From contig OY771429.1 of NCBI GenBank assembly GCA_963674555.1, forward strand, positions 372,001 through 436,000: DNA of 64,000 bases, given 5' to 3'. Under the pieces are notes generated by a model. The model was given only the letters and a program-made list of their open reading frames with translations, had not been told where the DNA came from and searched no databases. Below, piece after piece: positions 60,755 through 64,000 of the stretch. How positions within the stretch are numbered: the stretch's first letter is position 1; every line of letters starts with the position of its first letter. The DNA comes from JBGMEA01 sp963674555 (GTDB lineage Bacteria > Bacillota > Clostridia > Eubacteriales > Anaerofustaceae). The translations under genes and the position numbers were made by a program.

Positions 60755-61723
60755 TCAGATAATTAATGAAATGATATTCATATCCGATTCACTGTATGTG
60801 CAACTGCCCGTAAGAAATGAAAGCGCATGAAAGATCTCATCGCATGAACCGATTTTATCGTTCAAATATGTATAATATCGCGTCATACGCTCAGCACTGT
60901 CTGCAATTGCATTGAAAAATAGATCCGGATAAGAATCATTGTAATAGACATTAGCATCACACGGATCCTGCCACAATCGATGCGTCAGATTTAGCACATC
61001 GATTTCTTTCTCTGAATCTGACATTGTAAAAAATGGACGGGACATATGATGCGGTTTATTACTTAGTTTATCGATCAAACGAGCAAGCGGATACAAATAT
61101 AGTTGTTTTTTTGAAAAATATACCAACCGTTTATACCCTTTCAAACACTCGATCAACATATCTTCAGAGATCGATTCACACCCCATACCCTTAAGAATAA
61201 ATTGGAAAAGGCGTGCTACGAGCCCTATTTCAGCCAAATCGATTTTGGCTATCCTTTCACAATCTATTAATGTTTGATCCAAAAAACCGGCCATGGAAAG
61301 ATCCAGTAATACTTCAAATCTCTTATGCGTGTATTCATACGCATAAGTTTCTTCTCGGCCTTTGATCTTGCACCCTGCGTGATAATTGATATACGGATGT
61401 GTTCGCGAATCAAGCGCATGATGATTGACAAAGCCCATTAGATAAGCCACTGTTTTTCGAATCTCATCTTCGCTTAATTGTTCGGTAAATTCTGCCGCAA
61501 GCGAAAAAATCAAATTAACCCGATCATGCATGCAGTTTCCGATATCGGATGACCACTCATTTAATCGATGATTCAATATATGATAATAGAAGAGGATATC
61601 TCCCCCCATACAGCCTAAATCGTAAAGTAAACGATTTTCGACAATAATTTGTTTTAAAGTTCCGTCAGATAATTCTTTCAGAGAAAGATCACCGCACAGA
61701 ATATGATTATGGATATCTGACAT
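60755..61723 (-). CDS. Zinc-dependent phospholipase C-like protein
   Basis: Family of phospholipase C-like proteins without signal peptide. Markers include the N-terminal DIHNHIL, the LGCMGGDILFYYH motif (usually LGsxGPDxxfy), YLMGFVNHHALDSRTHPYI and a helical C-terminus. Histidines and acidic residues that could bind zinc lie in the first 140 residues. The ATG at 61723 follows GAGAGGTG. The family is little characterised in clostridia; catalysis is not proven. 322 residues. Confidence 0.8.
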   Translation of the reverse strand: MSDIHNHILCGDLSLKELSDGTLKQIIVENRLLYDLGCMGGDILFYYHILNHRLNEWSSDIGNCMHDRVNLIFSLAAEFTEQLSEDEIRKTVAYLMGFVNHHALDSRTHPYINYHAGCKIKGREETYAYEYTHKRFEVLLDLSMAGFLDQTLIDCERIAKIDLAEIGLVARLFQFILKGMGCESISEDMLIECLKGYKRLVYFSKKQLYLYPLARLIDKLSNKPHHMSRPFFTMSDSEKEIDVLNLTHRLWQDPCDANVYYNDSYPDLFFNAIADSAERMTRYYTYLNDKIGSCDEIFHALSFLTGSCTYSESDMNIISLII

Positions 61724-61825
61724 AAAACGCACCTCTCAGTGACTCATTATATCAGAGCACCCGATAATATCAAGTCACCGATGTTTAACAAGGTGTAAAA
61801 TTCCAGTAAAATACAATAAATTATG

Positions 61826-61855
61826 TTGACTAATCAAATTTCATTGATTTAATAT
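61826..61855 (+). promoter_or_regulatory. Candidate promoter of the UMF1 transporter gene
   Basis: TTGACT (61826-61831), 18-bp spacer, TAATAT (61850-61855). A second TTGACT starts at 61855 without a matching -10. Confidence 0.45.
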
Positions 61856-61889
61856 TGACTTATGATACTTTTGTGAAAGGAATTATTTT

Positions 61890-63134
61890 ATGAAATTTAC
61901 AAAATCTGAAAAAAGCTGGATCATGTATGATGTAGCAAACTCAGCATTTTCTATGATCATTTCCACTACAATCCCCATTTATTTTTCAATGTTGGCAACC
62001 AAAGGCGGAATTGACGCAAATGTCGTCTCGAGTTCTTGGGGAACAGCAACCGCAATCTCCGTATTGATACTAGCTGTGATCTCACCGATCCTCGGAGCGC
62101 TTGCCGATTACAAAGGAATGAAGAAAAAAATGCTGCTCGTTTCTTTGATCATAGGTATTGTCAGCCTATTTATTTTTACATTTACTGAAAATTGGTTGGC
62201 TTTTGCGGCAATATTTATTTTAGCGCGCTTGGCTTATTCAGCAGCTAACGTGTTTTATGACTCTATGCTAACGGATGTTTCCACAAATGAGCGTATGGAC
62301 CAAGTATCCTCTAACGGGTATGCGTGGGGATACATCGGAAGTTGCATCCCATTTGTACTGGGGATCATATTTATCGCTGTAATGCCTTTCAATATTGGGA
62401 CTGAAGTTGCATTCAAACTTTCATTTATCATTACAGGGATCTGGTGGGCTATTATGAGTATACCCTTGTTAAAGAATGTGAAACATACGCATTATGTTGA
62501 AAACCGTAATGATAAATTATCCGATATCGCTAAAAGATTAAAAGTCACATTGCATAAGATCAAGCAAGACAAAAGAATGCTATATTTTATTATCGGATAT
62601 TTTTGTTACATTGACGGAGTCTATACGATCATATCAATGGCAACGATATACGGCGTCGAAGTCGGCCTTGACATGATCCAATTGATCGGAGCATTATTGT
62701 TTACACAATTGGTCGCATTCCCGTTTGCTATCCTTGCAGGCCGTTTTGCCAAAAAGTTCGGTTCACTCACAATGATCAAGGCTTATATCCTTATATATAT
62801 CGTGATCTGTGTTTTCGGTTTTCAACTCGATCAAACATGGGAATTCTGGTCGCTTGCGTTTATGGTCGGACTTGCCCAAGGTGGTATTCAATCACTTTCT
62901 CGATCTTATTTCGCGCAAATCATACCTAAAGATGAATCAAATGAGTACTTTGGATTTTTCGATATCTTTGGGAAATTTGCGGATTTTCTCGGACCGATCT
63001 TACTCGCCGCGAGTGCTTACTTTTTGAAAGCATCAAAATACGGGATACTGTCACTGGCCATCCTCTTTATTGTGGGTTTCATACTCGTAAATAAAGTAGA
63101 TAAGTTAGATAAGGCAGAACGTTTAGGCTCATAA
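61890..63134 (+). CDS. MFS transporter of the UMF1 (Atg22-like) family
   Basis: Twelve-helix major facilitator with the UMF1 signatures KSWIMYDVANSAFSMIISTTIPIYFS at the start, LGALADYKGMKKKML, NVFYDSMLTDVSTNERMDQVSSNGYAWGYIGS and GLAQGGIQSLSRSYFAQIIPKDES. 414 residues. Family members are related to yeast vacuolar amino-acid effluxer Atg22; substrate here unknown. Own promoter and terminator. Confidence 0.9.
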   Translation: MKFTKSEKSWIMYDVANSAFSMIISTTIPIYFSMLATKGGIDANVVSSSWGTATAISVLILAVISPILGALADYKGMKKKMLLVSLIIGIVSLFIFTFTENWLAFAAIFILARLAYSAANVFYDSMLTDVSTNERMDQVSSNGYAWGYIGSCIPFVLGIIFIAVMPFNIGTEVAFKLSFIITGIWWAIMSIPLLKNVKHTHYVENRNDKLSDIAKRLKVTLHKIKQDKRMLYFIIGYFCYIDGVYTIISMATIYGVEVGLDMIQLIGALLFTQLVAFPFAILAGRFAKKFGSLTMIKAYILIYIVICVFGFQLDQTWEFWSLAFMVGLAQGGIQSLSRSYFAQIIPKDESNEYFGFFDIFGKFADFLGPILLAASAYFLKASKYGILSLAILFIVGFILVNKVDKLDKAERLGS

Positions 63135-63141
63135 TAGAGCT

Positions 63142-63178
63142 AAAAAACAGCCTATGTAATCAATAGGCTGTTTTTTAG
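63142..63178 (+). terminator. Terminator of the UMF1 transporter gene
   Basis: AAAAAACAGCCTAT and ATAGGCTGTTTTTT arms just after the stop codon; T-run on the plus strand. Confidence 0.9.
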
Positions 63179-63285
63179 TTCTTCCAACAATTTCACTTAT
63201 TTCATCTATCCTATCGTAAATCATTATCCATGTTTAAGTTTAAATATTCGTTACGAATCATACAAAGTACATTTCCGAGTATAAT

Positions 63286-63317
63286 AAAAAAAAACCGCCT
63301 GTTATTAAAACAGGCGG
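63286..63317 (-). terminator. Terminator of the zinc ribbon gene
   Basis: CCGCCTGTT, 5-nt loop, AACAGGCGG followed on the minus strand by a T-run. It lies 14 bp beyond the stop codon. Confidence 0.9.
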
Positions 63318-63330
63318 AGCATTTCATAGA

Positions 63331-63486
63331 TTAGTATCTATTTCTTTGCTGTTTTCTTGCTCTACGGCAATCAGGACATCTTTTAGGTTCGTTTTCAAAC
63401 CCTTTTTCTTTGTAAAATTCCTGTTCACCTTCTGTGAAAATGAATTCATTTCCGCAGTCAGCACATACGATTGTTTTGTCAGCCAT
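63331..63486 (-). CDS. Small zinc ribbon protein
   Basis: 51 residues, MADKTIVCADCGNEFIFTEG with CADC and CPDC knuckles 26 residues apart (Cys8, Cys11, Cys37, Cys40), then a very basic tail RRARKQQRNRY. Such short zinc ribbons are common in Bacillota and often sit near cold-shock genes; the function is unknown, nucleic acid binding is plausible. ATG at 63486 follows AGGAGG, and a strong terminator follows. Confidence 0.9.
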   Translation of the reverse strand: MADKTIVCADCGNEFIFTEGEQEFYKEKGFENEPKRCPDCRRARKQQRNRY

Positions 63487-63729
63487 TATGTGACTACCTC
63501 CTAAATTTCTACGGATAGTTTTTAAAGGATCCTTAGTAAAAATTAAGGAGATTAAAAAACCCGTTAAGCGACTTTCGCCATCTGTAGTATAACATAGACG
63601 AAAATAAAAAACAAGAAAAATTTTAAAAAATTACACAAACACTCATACAAATAAAACATATAATAAAGTTATATTTTACACGTATCATATATCTTTACAA
63701 TTGTATGAATTTCTGCATGGGCTTCTGTT
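63487..63729 (-). other. Leader of the zinc ribbon gene and A+T-rich spacer
   Basis: On the minus strand a TATACT -10 near 63590 is followed by a hairpin GGCGAAAGTCGC, a T-run and a second small hairpin (TCCTTA/TAAGGA) before the ribosome site. This is an unusually structured leader for a 51-aa gene. From about 63600 to 63729 I see nothing further. Confidence 0.4.
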
Positions 63730-64000
63730 TTAAAGTTGGTAAAATCCAACCTTTTTCTTTACTTTTCGCAAGGTTTTTTGCGCCAAATAATCCGCAGTTT
63801 CACTGCTTTTTTCAAGAATCTCATTAATATAGGCTTTATCTTTAAGTAAACGTTCAAATTCCTCTTGAATAGGTGCCAGACCGTCTGCGACTGCTTCACC
63901 CACTCCGACTTTCAATTCCGCATACCCTTTCGATGCAAATTCTTTCTCAGCTTCTTTGATCGAAATATTTTGCACACAAGAGTATATCTCGAGTAAATTA
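63730..64000 (-). CDS. trpS: Tryptophanyl-tRNA synthetase (5' part outside window)
   Basis: Only the last ~90 residues are in the window and the frame is open to the right edge: NLLEIYSCVQNISIKEAEKE, then FASKGYAELKVGVGEAVADGLAPIQEEFERLL and a helical end to KKKVGFYQL. This is the C-terminal tail of class I TrpRS. No terminator hairpin is visible after the stop codon. Confidence 0.9.
   Translation of the reverse strand, partial: NLLEIYSCVQNISIKEAEKEFASKGYAELKVGVGEAVADGLAPIQEEFERLLKDKAYINEILEKSSETADYLAQKTLRKVKKKVGFYQL

Noticed and set aside
1..64000. Mobile elements, prophage, CRISPR arrays, tRNA or rRNA genes
   Set aside because: No transposase, integrase, phage or Cas genes, no regular repeat-spacer series, and no cloverleaf or rRNA-like sequence was seen in the intergenic regions.

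Overview
The window is an ordinary chromosomal segment of a low-G+C Bacillota (Firmicutes), most likely a clostridial lineage. The evidence is a mraZ-rsmH-ftsL-pbp division/cell-wall cluster, an ylm-type cluster with SepF, a V-type ATPase operon in the order of the Enterococcus ntp operon, a SigI/RsgI pair, a two-component-free ars locus and GAAC-N4-GTTC SOS control of dinB. I cannot name the genus. I see no prophage, insertion sequence, CRISPR array, tRNA or rRNA.

Layout. The left end holds the 3' part of serC (minus), a 63-aa orphan gene and then, all on the minus strand, the division and cell-wall (dcw) cluster mraZ-rsmH-ftsL-pbp(PASTA)-murF-mraY-murD-ftsW-murG-divIB-ftsZ (13.6-1.4 kb). 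It lacks murE, murB, murC and ftsA, and ftsZ has an unusually short C-terminal tail. Next come a PhzF-family gene and ppa, then a nine-gene V-ATPase operon (24.0-15.3 kb) whose c-subunit carries the sodium-ligand residues of E. hirae NtpK. Then sua5-ywlE-rpiB-upp-dCMP deaminase (27.5-24.4 kb, minus). Divergent from it are rho (with two tandem RNA-binding domains), rpmE and degV, followed by queT and a patatin-like gene with a broken active site.

From 39.2 to 32.8 kb runs a second wall/division unit on the minus strand: HlyD-like, yggS, sepF, ylmH, rluD-type, murA and walJ. SepF is the only FtsZ membrane tether in view. Then follow a small Cys-rich gene, a U32 peptidase, dinB under a LexA box with a small partner gene, a membrane protein fused to DUF695/RraB-like domains, the oppBCDFA operon, sigI-rsgI, arsR-acr3, and an HD-GYP gene with a c-di-GMP-I riboswitch immediately after its stop codon.

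The right end holds hslO, a membrane-anchored GDPD-fold protein without catalytic residues, plsY, rarA, yebC, a zinc-dependent phospholipase C-like gene, a UMF1-type MFS transporter, a 51-aa zinc ribbon protein and the 3' end of trpS.

The most unusual items are the apparently orphan c-di-GMP riboswitch followed by a short non-coding segment and a second terminator, the Rho protein with duplicated cold-shock domains, two lipid-enzyme folds that look catalytically dead, and the TM-DUF695-RraB fusion.
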